From the NCBI GenBank assembly GCA_030620095.1, contig JAUTXW010004481.1:5001-69000 (forward strand): 64,000 bases of DNA, in the 5' to 3' direction. This DNA comes from Kuschelorhynchus macadamiae. Its lineage: Eukaryota > Arthropoda > Insecta > Coleoptera > Curculionidae. The notes below the pieces were generated by a model that was not told the origin of the DNA, ran no database searches, and saw nothing but the letters and a program-made list of their open reading frames with translations. Both the position numbers and the translations under genes were made by a program. Positions 21,483 to 34,138 of this stretch are shown piece by piece (the stretch's first letter is position 1; every line of letters starts with the position of its first letter).

Positions 21483-22310
21483 TTTATATAGATATATATC
21501 CTGAACGAAAACCAAATTATCAGTTTTTACCTATTCCGTTGGCCTGCAGATATTTCCTAACCTCAAATAAACCACCCTAACATAACAACAAGAGGATCGT
21601 TAACGAAAACCATTTAGAACCTTAATACCTGGGAAATATCTGCGGACCAACGGAGATGGTAATGACTGATAATATGGGTTTCATTCAGGATATAAAATCC
21701 ATGTGTCCTGAGGTCACATCAATAATATCATATAAAACCTGAGAGGGTGATTTTTTCATGATTACAAACAGTTTATTTGGCCGCTATTTTGATCCGCCAT
21801 CTTGAATCAGTAAGACAGTTTTACTAGTTGATCCCTATACCACAATTGGTTATGGCACACAATTTGAAATCAAATCATTAAGCTGTTTTTTCAGGCTGAA
21901 TTTTTAAATAATTTATTAAAGCGCCATTTTGTTCCGCTATCTTGGATTCGTACCAAAATATTACCAGTTGATTCCAACATAATATTTGATGTTTTTGCAA
22001 AATTAGAGATAAATTGGAGACATGGTTTTTTAATAATAATTTTTGTAACATTTTACTGGGCCGCCATTTTGTTTCGCAATACTGGATTTTTACCAAAATG
22101 TTACCATGTCATCGCCATATGATCAAATTTGAAGTAAATGGGTTAAGTAATTTTTAAGTTATTGCGCGAACAAACAGGCAGACCGACAGAATTGAGAAAA
22201 CATGTTTTTCAGCATCTATGGACCCTGAAACGTGAAGATCTGAAAAAATCTCAGAGGGTGATTTTTTCACGATTACAATACTTCCCTTTTACCAGGGAAG
22301 TAAACATGAA

Positions 22311-23448
22311 CGAGATATTATTACACAAAATGAACAAATAAGTTTATTTTAATCTATTTAAAACAATTTTTATATATAACTGTTTTTTTCTCAATTAACC
22401 GGTATAGTTTAATTTTCAAAAAAAATAGTGTTCACTCGTCATTTTGTAAACCAAAGTTAACTTATAATGTATCGTGTTAGAGCTATTTTTATTCTGAATA
22501 CGATATCCTGTAAAAAATATATAAAATCTTATTTAAAATAAAAGACTAGATGTTACTTCCGGTAAAGCCAGAAGTAAAAAAATGTTTTTATCATAAATCT
22601 GTCTCATATCGAATAATATAAGTGTGCGAAATTTCGAACTGATATTAAAACTAAAAAAAAAATAGGTCTCTGTTACATGTCTTCTGTGTTTACCGTCTAT
22701 ATACTTTTTTAATTTTATTTTTTTTCTGAACATGAGTTCCTCGATTTATTTTTTTCTGGATAAGTACCCCAAACTATAATAGAACAAATTATAAGAGAAC
22801 ACTTTATAATTTCATTGTTATCTATCTACATTTTTCAGAAGCTATAAAATGTAACTAACACTTATAACATAAGTTTATATTCCTCACCTTATTAATATTT
22901 GTTCTTAATCCATTCGAATTAAAGATTTTATCTGTGTGTGTGAATAAATGTAATCGAAATTCGGTGCTCATAATTTAAAACAAAACCTACTTCAATCTCG
23001 TCATTCCCACTTGCCCCCACCTAAATGCTAGGTTCATTCATAAACTAAAGTTCCCATAATAGACTCCAGGCATGATACAACAAAACAGAACATCATGGAC
23101 TCCAGGTATCAGGAGCTCTCGATGGCCACAGTTGACTATCTATACATAAACAAGGCCTAAACCGAGGTTAAAATTTTGAACCTTCTTAATAACTAAAAAT
23201 CCAAAAACCCGGAAAATTATATACATATATCTAATATCACGATATTCTTTATCAACACCTTTTTTGAATTTCGCCTCCTCCCTTATCATACACCTCAGTT
23301 ATTACCATTAGATTTTGTACTCATTTCATATTATCAACATTCTTTAAGACTAATAATTATTACTTACCAAAATAACTTTTCTTGTTAATTACTATTTATC
23401 TTAATTTTTTAACCACCCTGTAGACTTATCTGAAATTAACTAGCGATT
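22311..23448. other. No gene recognised
   Basis: AT-rich sequence. The small frame at 22533-22733 is on the minus strand and has no known motif. A less AT-rich patch at about 23000-23170 shows no gene or repeat I recognise. Confidence 0.4.
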
Positions 23449-23528
23449 GGTACGCTTCGATAGCACAGTGGTAAGACTTCTTACTTTCTGATTCTTGCCT
23501 TCGAAATGTGTTGATTCGAGACGGTACC
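23449..23528 (+). repeat. tRNA-like SINE head
   Basis: Contains TAGCACAGTGG at 23461-23471, which fits the RNA polymerase III A box, and ATTCGAGAC at about 23514-23522, close to a B box, with the spacing of a tRNA. The outer ggtac and gtacc could pair. The arms are imperfect, so a tRNA-derived SINE is more likely than a working tRNA gene. Confidence 0.55.
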
Positions 23529-24104
23529 TTTACGAGGTTTTGGTCATTGTGATAATAAAATAAAGTTTTCCTATATTATATCATTGTGAAATGTTTGCTA
23601 GAAGCAAGTTTCAGAACATTAACACATTGATTGGCTAGATCATCAAAAGTGTTAAGAACTATCCTCTTTAAGTTTTTAATGTAATTAATATATATTGTGA
23701 TATGTGACACACAATTTTAAATGTTTTTATCCTTAATCTTGTCGATGTCTGGTCTCTTTATTGATAGTAACCTGTGCTTAACCAGGCAAGTAAGTAGATG
23801 GCACAATTTGATACATTTAAATAATGCAATGAATCCAGAACATCCAAAGTTATTAAATCAATTTTTTTTATAGTAATAATAAAACTTATATTGATACAGA
23901 AAAAAAAACAAATTCTCTCTGATTGGTATATATATTTTATGCTAAATCTCAACACCAAATTTTATATATGTTCTAAATTAATACCTACCTTTCTACACAT
24001 GTCGACATATTGTTTCTTAAAAACCTCCTAAAAGAACAAGTTTTGCTTCAGTCAAACCCTCAAAAATGTAATATTTATACATAAATCTAAATCAGAAGCT
24101 AAAA
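23529..24104. other. No gene recognised
   Basis: AT-rich sequence downstream of the tRNA-like head, possibly including the SINE body. The minus-strand frame at 23758-23958 has no recognisable domain. Confidence 0.35.
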
Positions 24105-25935
24105 AAATCAGTAAATTTCCTTTATCCGTAACTTTCCTCGTTATGATTTTTCTTCCATTTGTTAGGAATACTGAAGTGTGTACATAGTTACAGTATATAT
24201 GTGTTACATATACTACCTTCATTTTTATTGGGCGCCAATTTGAATTCCTATCAATATGTTACCATTTTCTTTCTACCTATATTACCACATTTGACTTTTG
24301 GGCATAATTTAAAATAAATTCGGTAAGTAGTTTTTACATCGACACATACCGCCACTCTAACATAAAAACATGAGGATCGTTAACGAAAACCATTTAGAAA
24401 CTTAATATATGGAAAATATCGGCGTCGACAATTTAAAAACAGACTTTTGTTTTTTTTACTCGATCCTAACCCCAAGTAATACACCACCATAACATAACAA
24501 CAAGAGGATTGTTGACGAAAACCATTTAGAAATATAATATCTAGGAAATATATGCGGACCAACGGAGTAGGTAAATACTGATAATATGGGTTTCCTGCGG
24601 GATAGAGGATCTCTATATGTGTCCTCAGGATGCAACAATTAAGTTGCGAAACGTCGACAATTTAAAATAGACTTATTTTTTATTGGATCTTAACCCCAAA
24701 TAATACAACCCTCTAACAAAATTTTTTTAACATTGTTCCGCTATGTTGGATTTTTACCAAAATATTACCACGTTATCCCCATATGAGTCTTAATTTTTGG
24801 TCAACATTTAAGTCAATCAGGTAAGTAGTATTTAAGATATGTCGCGAACTGACAGACAGACGAAAGACGGACCGACGAAATTGATAAAACGTATTTTTTT
24901 GGCATCTAGGGTCGCTAAAACGTGAACGTGAAACGTAACACAGTTTTACTAGTTACTACAATTAGTAATGGTACACAATTTAAAATTAATCTATTAAATA
25001 GCTTTTTCAGGCTGAATTTTTAAATATTTTAATATACCGCCATCTTGGATTCGTACCGAAATTTAACCAGTTGATTCCGACATAAGACTTGACTTTATGC
25101 AAAATTTGAAATAAATTGGATAAGTAGTTTTTTCATAATAATTTGTTTAACATTTCGCTAGACCGCCATTTTGTTTTGTATTCTGGATTTTTACCAAAAT
25201 ATTAGCAGATCATCCCCATATAATTCTTAATTTTTGGTTAAAATTTGAAGTCGATTGGGTAAATAGACTTTAAGTCATCCTCGAACAGATAGATAGGCAG
25301 ACCGACAGACGGACCGACGGAATTGACAAAACATATTTTTTGGCGTCTAGGGAAGCTAATACGTAAAAATGTGTAAAATCTGAGAGGGTGACTTTTACGC
25401 GAATACAAACATTGCATTTGGCCGCCATTTTGTTCAGCTATTTTGAATTAATACCACAATTTTACTAGTTGATCCCTATACCACAATTAGTTATGACACA
25501 CAATTTGAAATCAAACCATTAAGCAGTTTTCAGGCTGAATTTTTAAATATTTTATTAAGCCGCCATTTTGTTCCGCGATCTTAGATTTGTACCAAAAGGA
25601 TACTAGTTGATTCTAACATAATACTTGATGTTTTTGTAAAATTTGGGATAAACTGGATGAGTAGTTTTTTAATAATAATTTTTTTAACATTGCACGAGGT
25701 CGTTATTTTATTTCGCAATATTGGATTTTTACCAAAATGTTACCATGTTGTCCCCATATAACTCTTAATTTTTGACCAAAATTTGAAGTCAATCGGGTAA
25801 GTAGTTTTTAAACTATGCCGCAAACTGACAGACAGGCGCACCAACGGAATTACTAAAACATATTTTTCGGCTTAGGGACGCTAAAACGTAAAAATGTGTA
25901 AAACATGAGAGGACGACTTTTCACGATTATAAACT
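24105..25935 (+). repeat. Repeat family G copy, cut by BEL element A
   Basis: Head near 24105, ribozyme-like units at 24360-24700, G subrepeats and gacagacag tails near 24860, 25290 and 25830. The sequence breaks off within the 'cacgattataaac' part of the family end, just before the last codons of BEL element A. Confidence 0.7.
24620..24659 (+). ncRNA. Hammerhead-ribozyme-like motif, copy g (core changed)
   Basis: Identical in plan to the copy at 6310: TGTC, stem II GCAAC / GTTGC, GAAAC, GTC, GACA. The core reads CTCAGGA instead of CTGANGA, so the essential G is lost. A second gtcgac near 24424 marks the end of the preceding unit about 230 bp upstream. Confidence 0.45.
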
Positions 25936-25946
25936 AAGCTAGGCTT

Positions 25947-27660
25947 CTAAAAGGAATCTGCATCTTGAATTGGAAGAGGGCAAATTTTGGAAATGCACCT
26001 TTTGTAAATTCCATTAGACGTCTTGACTGTAACGACTCGCACCATACCATCATCACCGGGATGTACATTGGTAATCCTTCCAAGTATCCATTTACATGGA
26101 GGTAAATTGTCATTTTTGAGTACCACTAACTGTCCAACTTCAACGTTGACATTTCCGTTTTTCCATTTGTGTCTTTTCTGTAAATCAGCCAACTAGAACA
26201 ACGACCATCTTTTCCAAAAACTGTAATTAAGTTGTTGCAGCAACTGGAATCTTGACAGACGATTTATTTTAACGTTCTCTCCAAAACTTGGATCTGGCGG
26301 TGTTGACATTGATTGGCCAATTAAGAAATGGCAGGAGTAATAGGGCAAAAATCACTAGGGTCAGAGGACATCGGGTAAAGGGGCCTTGAGTTTAGTGTGG
26401 CTTCAATCTGAGCAAGCAGAGTAGAATATTCTTCATACGTTAGAATAGTATTACCTATTACACGAATCAAATGAAATTTGATTAGTTTAACATGGGATTC
26501 CCACAACCCTCCAAAGTTAGGACTATTTGGCGGGATAAAGTGCCAAAGTGATACGTTCAGCGTGCACAAAGAGTAATAAACCTATCTTGGGAATCTTCCA
26601 AAAAATTTATAAAGTAAATTAATCTCTTTATAGCTCCAATAAAATTGATAGCATTATCTGAATATAGGTGTTTCGGAGTACCACGGCGAGCAGCAAATCG
26701 CCTAAACATAGACAGAAACGCTTCACTAGTCAAGTCCGTAACTAACTCTAAGTGTATACACTTTGTTGCAAAGCATTTAAATAAACAGATATAAGCTTTA
26801 AACGTTTTATAAGGACGGCATTTTCTATCTCGAATGATTACAGGACCAGCGTAATCTAATCCCGTATTGTAGAATGGTTGTGAAATTTGCACTCTATTTT
26901 AGGCAAACCATAATTGAACTAGCTAGTTTGGGTTTTACTTATGTTTACCATCTAATAATATTGGATGCTTTTCATCAAATGACAGAGATGAATGTTTAAG
27001 TCTCCCACCAACTCGCATAAGACCATCACTGTCCAAAAATGGATTTAGAGAAAGTAATCTATGTTTTTTATTTAAACTTCTATTATTTTTAAGTGTAGAA
27101 ATCTCAATGGAAAACCAAATATTTTGTGCACATTTAACCAAACTTTTTATACTACTTTCTAATTCTGAAACAGTAAGAGGTCCAACCCTTAGTGTCTTAT
27201 TTTTTATTAAATCAATGAATCTCAAAGCATACGCAAACACGCGTTTAAGTTTATGTAATGAAGAAAACTTGCAAAAATTGGTAAAAAATCATTTGAGTGA
27301 CGGTACTTGCAACAACCTTGCAATTTTTTTCGAAGTTCTGGAATATCCAGAGCTAAATTAAGGAGAAAACTCCCGTGGCCAATCAGCAGCCTCATACAGG
27401 AACTGTGGACCATTCCACCAAATATCACACTTATACAAATCATCAGGATATACACCACGTGATGCAATGTCAGCATTGTTACATTCTTATATCAATCAAC
27501 TGTTCTACCATACACTGCTGCACTATATGCCTGCAAACTTGCATCACTAAGCCATGTAACTCCTTGCTCGTGGCTTTATCACACATCACAAATCGAGAAT
27601 CTTTAATTCATTTAAAATACATAATCGTGAATGAAAATAGTCACTGTTTATTTAAGTCTG
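25947..27660 (-). pseudogene. BEL element A: RNase H, integrase and DUF5641 remnants
   Basis: Fragments in several frames. Near 27500-27560 a few RNase H residues remain (ELHGL, then SDASLQAYSAAVY after a shift). At 27222-27480 comes the linker (ASRGVY, IWWNGPQFL). At 26935-27240 the region before the integrase zinc finger (DSDGLMRVGGRLKHSSL), but the HHCC finger is mostly gone. At 26557-26892 the integrase core (GLDYAGPV, SDNAINFIGA) and at 26321-26569 the segment with the catalytic Glu (FGGLWESHVK). At 25947-26192 the C-terminal DUF5641 domain (WILGRITNVHPGDDG, KICPLP). Deletions and frameshifts rule out a working integrase. Confidence 0.88.
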
Positions 27661-27685
27661 TATTTAAGAGACCAAAGCTTTTGAA

Positions 27686-30628
27686 TTAAAATCTTTGCAT
27701 AGTAGGTTTTGATTCAACTGAAAATACTTTATAACACAATAAATCTTGTTGGCTAAGCCACTGAATTCCCAAAGTTTTTATTCGATCATTTTCCCCCAAA
27801 TCTAAAATACTGAATGTTTCTGATGTATCTTGGACACTTTTCAAAATTTTATCACTATTTGATGCCCATTTTCTAAGAACAAAAGATGCGGATTTTAAAA
27901 TATTTGATGTTTGTTCTTCATTGTCAAATCCAGTTATCAGATCATCCACGTACATATCACGATCGATTAATTTTGATGCAACTGAATATTCACTTGAATT
28001 TTCGGAAGATAATTTTTTAATACATTTTATGGCTAAATAAGGAGCACTACATGTGCCATATGTTACTGTTTGTAATTCGTAGAAACAATAATCCTCATTG
28101 GGCTCTGAACGCCAAATTATATTTTGAAGATACCTCTCATCAGGGTGAATAAGAATTTGTCTGTACATCTTTGCAATATCCGAAATAACAACAAATTTGT
28201 GTTTCCTAAATCGCAATAAAATTCCAAAAATATCATTCTGGATGGCTGGTCCAGGATATTGTAAATCATTTAATGATTTCCCAGATTTTGTTTTTACTGA
28301 CGCGTCAAAGACGATTCGAACATCGGTTGTAAGACTGTCCTCCCGAACCACCGCAAAATGAGGTAAGAAACACCTAAATATAGAATCAGGATTTTTCAAT
28401 TGTCGCATATGGCCTAATTCGCTATACTCATTCATAAATTGAGAATATTTCGTTTTTAAAAAATCATTATTGATTAGCTTCTTCTCTTGGTAATTTAATC
28501 TTTTAATAGCTATATCTTTTGATTCGCCTAACTCTGTAGGACTTAATTTTAAAGGAAACCCAACCACGAATTTTCCAGAAATATCCCTGGAAACCGTCGC
28601 ATTAAAATAATCTTCCCAGATCTTTTCTTCCTGCGTCAATTGTGGCTTGTCTTGTCTAACTTCTTCTATAGACCAAAATCTTTCTAAATCATCATTTACA
28701 ATAAAATTACAAATTGTACCTCTCTTTTTTATTGGCATACCTATAGATCCTGATACTACATATCCAAAGACTGTATTAATTAAATAAGGTTTATCTTTCC
28801 CTAACAAAATTTTACCCTCACCTATAAGATTCCAAAATAAGTCGGCGCCTATCAAAATATCTACACGTTTAGAATTATTAAAATCTGGATTTGCCAACTT
28901 AATGTCTGTTGGGATAGCCCACTCTGCTACATTAATCTTAAAAGAAGGTAAATTTTCTGTAATCTTTGGAACTACTATGCATGATATATTAGTTTCAAAA
29001 TTGCTATTAATTGATCTGAGCAACAAATTACATTTAAATTTTAAACTTGAGCAAGCAGTGCTGTTAATTCCAGAAATAGAGATATTAGTATCTTGCAATG
29101 GTAAACCCAACCCTTTACAAAACGACTCAGATATAAACGAACACTGACTTCCCGAATCTAAAATAACATGGGCTTTTTTAAATTGTTTATATCTGTCTTG
29201 CACATTTACAATAGCTGATGACAGTAAAACATACTGTTCATTATTAACATTTGTGCAAATTACTGAGGAACCATTAAACTGTGTTCCTTGATCATGATTG
29301 AGAGGATTTTCAATTTTTTCCTGCTCTCCCTTGGGTGCCTCATTTTTATCAGATTTCTTATAATGTAAAAGCGAACTATGCCTTGCACTGCATAATTTAC
29401 AATTTCCCCCTTTACATTTTGAAGAAAAGTGTCCAGGACACAAACAATTGCTGCAAAGTTTTAATTGTTTAACTTTCTCCCATCTTTCAGAAACTGTTAA
29501 TTGTAGAAACTTTTCACATGAATAAATTAAATGTTTTTGTTTACAAAAATTGCATAATGTGTTGTCATTTATAAGAAAAGAATTGCGCTTCCTGTATCCT
29601 AAATTGTTTTGACTTTTCGGTTGATCTTTTTGTTTAAAAGTCATTTCAAATGTATCGAGAAAATCAGCTCTATTCTTTAAAAAATCAAAAAAACTTGTTA
29701 GACTCGGTACCGACTTGTCAGTACGTGATTGTTCCCACATACGATTTGTATTTTTGTCAAGCTTTAAAGATATCATATACACTATTACTGCGTCCCAATA
29801 CTCAGTTGGTAGATTTAAAATTTTTAACGCTCTTAAATGCTGATTTACAGTGTCTATTAACCCTCTTAAACCTAAAGCTGATTCTTTAAACATAGGCTCA
29901 ATATCAAATAACGATTTCAAGTGATGATTCACCAGGAGCCTTGAATTATCAAAGCGATCACACAATAATTGCCAAGCATTTCTATAATTGTGAGCAGAAA
30001 ACTCCAAACTCTGAATAATCTTAAGTGCTTCTTCACCCAAACATGACCTTAAATAATGGTACTTCTGTATATCTGACAAAGAACTATTGCTATTAAAAAG
30101 TGCCTCAAAAGTATCTTTAAATTCAAGCCATTTGTTAAACTCGCAATTAAAAGTAGGACATTTAATTGGAGGCAAGCGAATAGCGCTATCCGCAATGCCA
30201 AAATTGTCTGTCGGAACTTGGTTCGACTGACTGTGATGTGATAGAACTGCAACACTTCTATCAGATCGGACAGAAACTGCCTCATCACTACTGTCATTAT
30301 CATTAATGCAAAACTTATATTTTTTGATAATTATCCTAGCCTTTGCCAATATATCAGAAAATCTATCAGTAAATTTACTCCTAACATCATAGTGCTTTTC
30401 AAGCTCTTCCTCAGAACAAGTTAGTTCAATTTCTAATTGTACAGTTTCAAACTGATTTTCTAAAAGCTCATATTTACTGAAACGATGATTTAAATCGAAT
30501 ATACATCTTACATCTAACTCCGCTCCAGCTACGAACTTGACACGCAAAGGTTCGATAAATTTCTCGAAATTATCTAACTGCAGCTCAAAGCTTTTACGCC
30601 TTCTTATTAAAACATCTAATTGCGACAT
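27686..30628 (-). CDS. BEL element A: Gag-protease-reverse transcriptase polyprotein, 980 aa
   Basis: A single open frame from ATG at 30628. Residues about 150-330: DUF1759-type Gag (LPPIKCPTFNCEFNKWLEF). Residues 359-415: cysteine-rich knuckles (CNFCKQKH, CSNCLCPGHFSSKC, CKLCSARH). Residues 485-640: retropepsin-like DUF1758 domain with active-site LDSGS at 490-494. Residues 735-930: reverse transcriptase, with VRIVFDAS, catalytic Asp in SDIAKMYRQ (817) and YVDD at 893-896. The frame stops at residue 980, where the family continues into RNase H, so the polyprotein is C-terminally truncated. The products would make virus-like particles and cDNA in the cytoplasm. It is striking that this part is open while the rest is not. 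Confidence 0.9.
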   Translation of the reverse strand: MSQLDVLIRRRKSFELQLDNFEKFIEPLRVKFVAGAELDVRCIFDLNHRFSKYELLENQFETVQLEIELTCSEEELEKHYDVRSKFTDRFSDILAKARIIIKKYKFCINDNDSSDEAVSVRSDRSVAVLSHHSQSNQVPTDNFGIADSAIRLPPIKCPTFNCEFNKWLEFKDTFEALFNSNSSLSDIQKYHYLRSCLGEEALKIIQSLEFSAHNYRNAWQLLCDRFDNSRLLVNHHLKSLFDIEPMFKESALGLRGLIDTVNQHLRALKILNLPTEYWDAVIVYMISLKLDKNTNRMWEQSRTDKSVPSLTSFFDFLKNRADFLDTFEMTFKQKDQPKSQNNLGYRKRNSFLINDNTLCNFCKQKHLIYSCEKFLQLTVSERWEKVKQLKLCSNCLCPGHFSSKCKGGNCKLCSARHSSLLHYKKSDKNEAPKGEQEKIENPLNHDQGTQFNGSSVICTNVNNEQYVLLSSAIVNVQDRYKQFKKAHVILDSGSQCSFISESFCKGLGLPLQDTNISISGINSTACSSLKFKCNLLLRSINSNFETNISCIVVPKITENLPSFKINVAEWAIPTDIKLANPDFNNSKRVDILIGADLFWNLIGEGKILLGKDKPYLINTVFGYVVSGSIGMPIKKRGTICNFIVNDDLERFWSIEEVRQDKPQLTQEEKIWEDYFNATVSRDISGKFVVGFPLKLSPTELGESKDIAIKRLNYQEKKLINNDFLKTKYSQFMNEYSELGHMRQLKNPDSIFRCFLPHFAVVREDSLTTDVRIVFDASVKTKSGKSLNDLQYPGPAIQNDIFGILLRFRKHKFVVISDIAKMYRQILIHPDERYLQNIIWRSEPNEDYCFYELQTVTYGTCSAPYLAIKCIKKLSSENSSEYSVASKLIDRDMYVDDLITGFDNEEQTSNILKSASFVLRKWASNSDKILKSVQDTSETFSILDLGENDRIKTLGIQWLSQQDLLCYKVFSVESKPTMQRF

Positions 30629-31518
30629 TTCGAATTGTAATCACAAAATCAATGTACAATAATAAATATAAGCAAACCTGGAAAATTCCTTCAATGAATC
30701 GAGTACTCTGTTAACTTTTAAATCAAAACAATCTTTATTGTACTAATACTGGTGTTCAGATACGATATAACACTTTAAATCGCTCAAATATCAAAAGAAA
30801 CAAATAATCACTGAGTAAGTATAAGAAAACTCTATAATAGACATTACTCAAATGTTTTAATCAAAAAATTGTAATCAAACCACATAATAATAAGAACATA
30901 ATGCAAAACAAACTTACAAATTTTAAGTTTAAATTGAATTGTAATCAAGTAATCGAAAACTCAAATTGAATTGGCAACACTGCGAATCAAAAAATAAAAT
31001 GCAAGTGTTAACGTAGTTGCCTACCCCGAATATTAATTTACTTTGCGGTGGACCAAATCAAATAATCACAACAATGTACGTAATCATGAAATAAAATAAA
31101 TTAATATTTGCAAGATCGATACATTTTACTACTTTACCCTTTGTAAAACGACATAAATGAAATAATTCACTCTGCTTGCGAGGCTAAGCTCTCACTAAAT
31201 CAAAATAAAATCAATGGTAAATTAGGAAAATAAAAGGAATGAAATTGGCCTACTTATTTAATGGCGATCTAGCAGTCGGGAATTGAATCACTTTTCTTGC
31301 TTTTATTCGGCATCGATGGACCAAAAACTATGTTTACTGGTTCTTCTGGACTGTATAATAATCATTTTGAGAAAAATCGTTGCAGTAAAACTTTATTTTT
31401 ACATACAAAATAGGAATAAAACTAACAACAAATTGTAAACGACGTTTTCATGGCTGCTTCGTTCGTAGAGAGAGAGAGCGAGAGCGTCGGCGACGGCTCC
31501 TGAAGTTTTCGCAACAGG
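30629..31518 (-). repeat. Leader and probable 5' LTR of BEL element A
   Basis: Between the Gag ATG and unique flank. The minus strand has an AATAAA near 30740, expected in an LTR, and a purine-rich GAGAGAGAG-like stretch at 31455-31500. TGTT...AACA limits at 31518 and 30709 are one possibility. No second LTR confirms them and I could not identify a primer-binding site. Confidence 0.35.
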
Positions 31519-34136
31519 TTGAAAGGCGACGTTGTGTACCAAAGGCACAACTTCAAAAATATCTTAAATTAATTCTTCGTAGAACAATTTCCAGAACAGT
31601 ATTAAGATACAGGAGCGTGATTAGCGATTAGAGCACATTTTTCAAAATACATGGGGGATTTTATAACTGTAATTTACTGCCAAACCAGCCAAGCAAAGTA
31701 GCTAGGGTTGTTTTGGTAAAGATACGTAGGTGATAATTATTGCTGTATACGAACTCTCGATATTTCGCAGTATTTATTGCTAGTTATATGGAATGGCAAT
31801 ATAAGATAATAACTTTTCAAGTATAGTAAGTATCAGTGATATAAATTTAATAGAAATGTCTATAGTATTTTTTTTTATAAATTTGTTTACTAAACACTCA
31901 GGAGCTACTAAAAATATACACCGGTAGCTAGGGACATAATAAACAATTTAATCTTTATGTATCTTCAGGATGCAGTAAAAACTTTTCATAAAGCTTCTCA
32001 TGAAACTTTTTTAAAGTTTAAAGATTCCTCCAACTCAATAAATATCTTCTTATTTATTAGACCGACATTTTTTGTATAAACTTACCTAAATCCCAACGTA
32101 TATAATTATGTATATAATGAAATTTTTTCAGTTAAATTAATATAAGTTTTTCATTTGTGTCCTGCTATAGATTTGTGTTTCGAACCAGTGAATGCTGCGC
32201 TGATGAAGCAGTTGTGTATTTTTATTGGTGACATTAAATGACGTTCATGTTTGTTTATCAGAATGAAGCTGGCATTCAGAAGGCAGATTTTTCGTATGAT
32301 AATGGCGAGTGAAAGAATAAAAAATCAAATTATTGCGTTTGACACGTGTTATATGTATCTAGTGTTTATTACGTCAAAGATAACATAGTTGCATGGAACA
32401 ACCTGTTATAAATTTGCAAAGTAAATATATATTGCAAACTTGATTTTTTAACAAAGTAGTTCCTTTTTGGATATATAATCTCCTTATAATTAAATTTTTT
32501 TTTACAAGTAAAATATAATAAATTAGGAGAATTAACATAGTTTTTTGATGAAATGGCGTAACAACCGGTAATAATGCAACTCCAAGTTAAGGATTCGAGG
32601 TCAATGAGAGCCAATTCAAAAATCGTATCATGCTTTTTATAATACTTACTTTTCAGCCAATCTTATGTGTCTCCTTAAAGCATAATCATTATTTTTGTAT
32701 TTGATTGCTAGAAAAGTGGACCTAGCTATTGATACGGCGAATGATTTTGGTAAAACACATTTTCTGGTACAATGGCCCAGTGCAGTGCTCTAAAGGAACC
32801 ATATACCTTTTGATACAAGATAGGTTTAAAGGGACACAGGTTTGAATGTTTTTGTGGAAACAAAACTTAATAATAATGCAAAAATGGATTGAGCTTTTAA
32901 ACCACGCTTTACGCAAAATAACTATTAATAAACACCTACGAACTGTATTTAAGTACTTACTTTATACGCATACGATTGTCCCTATAGAATATCTTCTGAT
33001 GGTTAACTAATTTTATACAACATAAAGCATTTGGAAATGTCCACGAAACATAGAATTCCAAATACTCGATGCTATGTCGTTTTTGTCAAATTATAATTTT
33101 CTACTTTTAATGTTCAATTTTTATATTGAAAAATAAAATAAATTATTTTTAGACAAGCAATTATTAACTACACCGGAAAGAAAAAACTGACAAATAAAAA
33201 GCATATATTTTTCTTTAGCATGTCAGAACCTCAAACACAGGGAAACTGTTACAAGATATTTTTTTTCAGTTCTTTAAAAAGAAAGTTAAAATATCCAAAA
33301 TGAGATTACTTAATTCTCAGCATGTTTAAAAAATTCCATTTTATTATTTGTTTATTTTATGAACATTTTATATTGAAAATGTATATGCAGATGTTGACCT
33401 AGGAGTAGCATATAATTTTCTATCATAATTCCTGCGAAGAACTCAATTGGGTCAACATTTTTGTCTAAGGATTTCGAAAAGAAAGAAAACGCCAAGTTAT
33501 ACAAAAAATCATTATATTCTAAGACGTCTTATAATCCAACTAACTAACTAAATATATATTTTTAAATGCATTTATATTATTTGTATCTTTGGACTATTTA
33601 CAACCTCCGGCAATTTCAAAAAATACATTGATTAAAGTGGTAAAAATTTATATTTTCCAGTTTTTAAATACGCCGCGCTTCTCTTATATAAAAAAATACG
33701 TATCTACAACCCTTTCTATTATGATATTATATAATATACTAATTTTCTAATTTTCTTATTCAAATCGAATAGTAGTAGTAGTCTTACCAATACCAGAACA
33801 ATTTCGTTTAAAATCCTTTAAATTTTAAATCAATTTTTATGAATGAGAGAGATTTTTTTAATCAAAGACTAAGAGAAGACTGGTATTTTTAATTACTTTT
33901 GAATAATTATTTTGCTTATAAACATATTGTTTTATATGCGAAAAAAAAACTTATATATACGTAGAACATTTATTAAACCAAAACATCTTCCATCGATTTT
34001 CATTTTATCCTTATGCTTAACGTTAACAGTTATAAGCTTATTTTCTTTTTTTTTTAATTTTCAGTGTCTCGAGTAATTCTGTGGTTTAACTGGTTCATGA
34101 ACATTAGAATAGTTTTTAATATACATTAAATAAAGC
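31519..34136. other. No gene recognised
   Basis: AT-rich DNA without clear repeats. Minus-strand frames at 32369-32614 and 32722-32916 have no domain and no splice context I could establish. Confidence 0.4.
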
Positions 34137-34138
34137 TA

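Larger units (their letters stand above)
25947..31518 (-). mobile_element. BEL/Pao retrotransposon A, 3' LTR missing
   Basis: Minus-strand LTR retrotransposon: gag-protease-RT frame at 27686-30628, then remnants of RNase H, integrase and the C-terminal DUF5641 domain ending at 25947. Downstream of the last codon the sequence passes within about 12 bp into family G, so no 3' LTR is present. The right limit is approximate: a 5' LTR probably lies between about 30709 (TGTTAAC on the plus strand) and 31518 (CGCAACA), with a GA-rich stretch at 31455-31500 like the one in element B's LTRs, but no second copy exists to fix it. Confidence 0.8.

Noticed and set aside
23449..23528. Functional tRNA gene
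   Set aside because: A/B boxes are present but the arms pair poorly; a SINE head explains it better.
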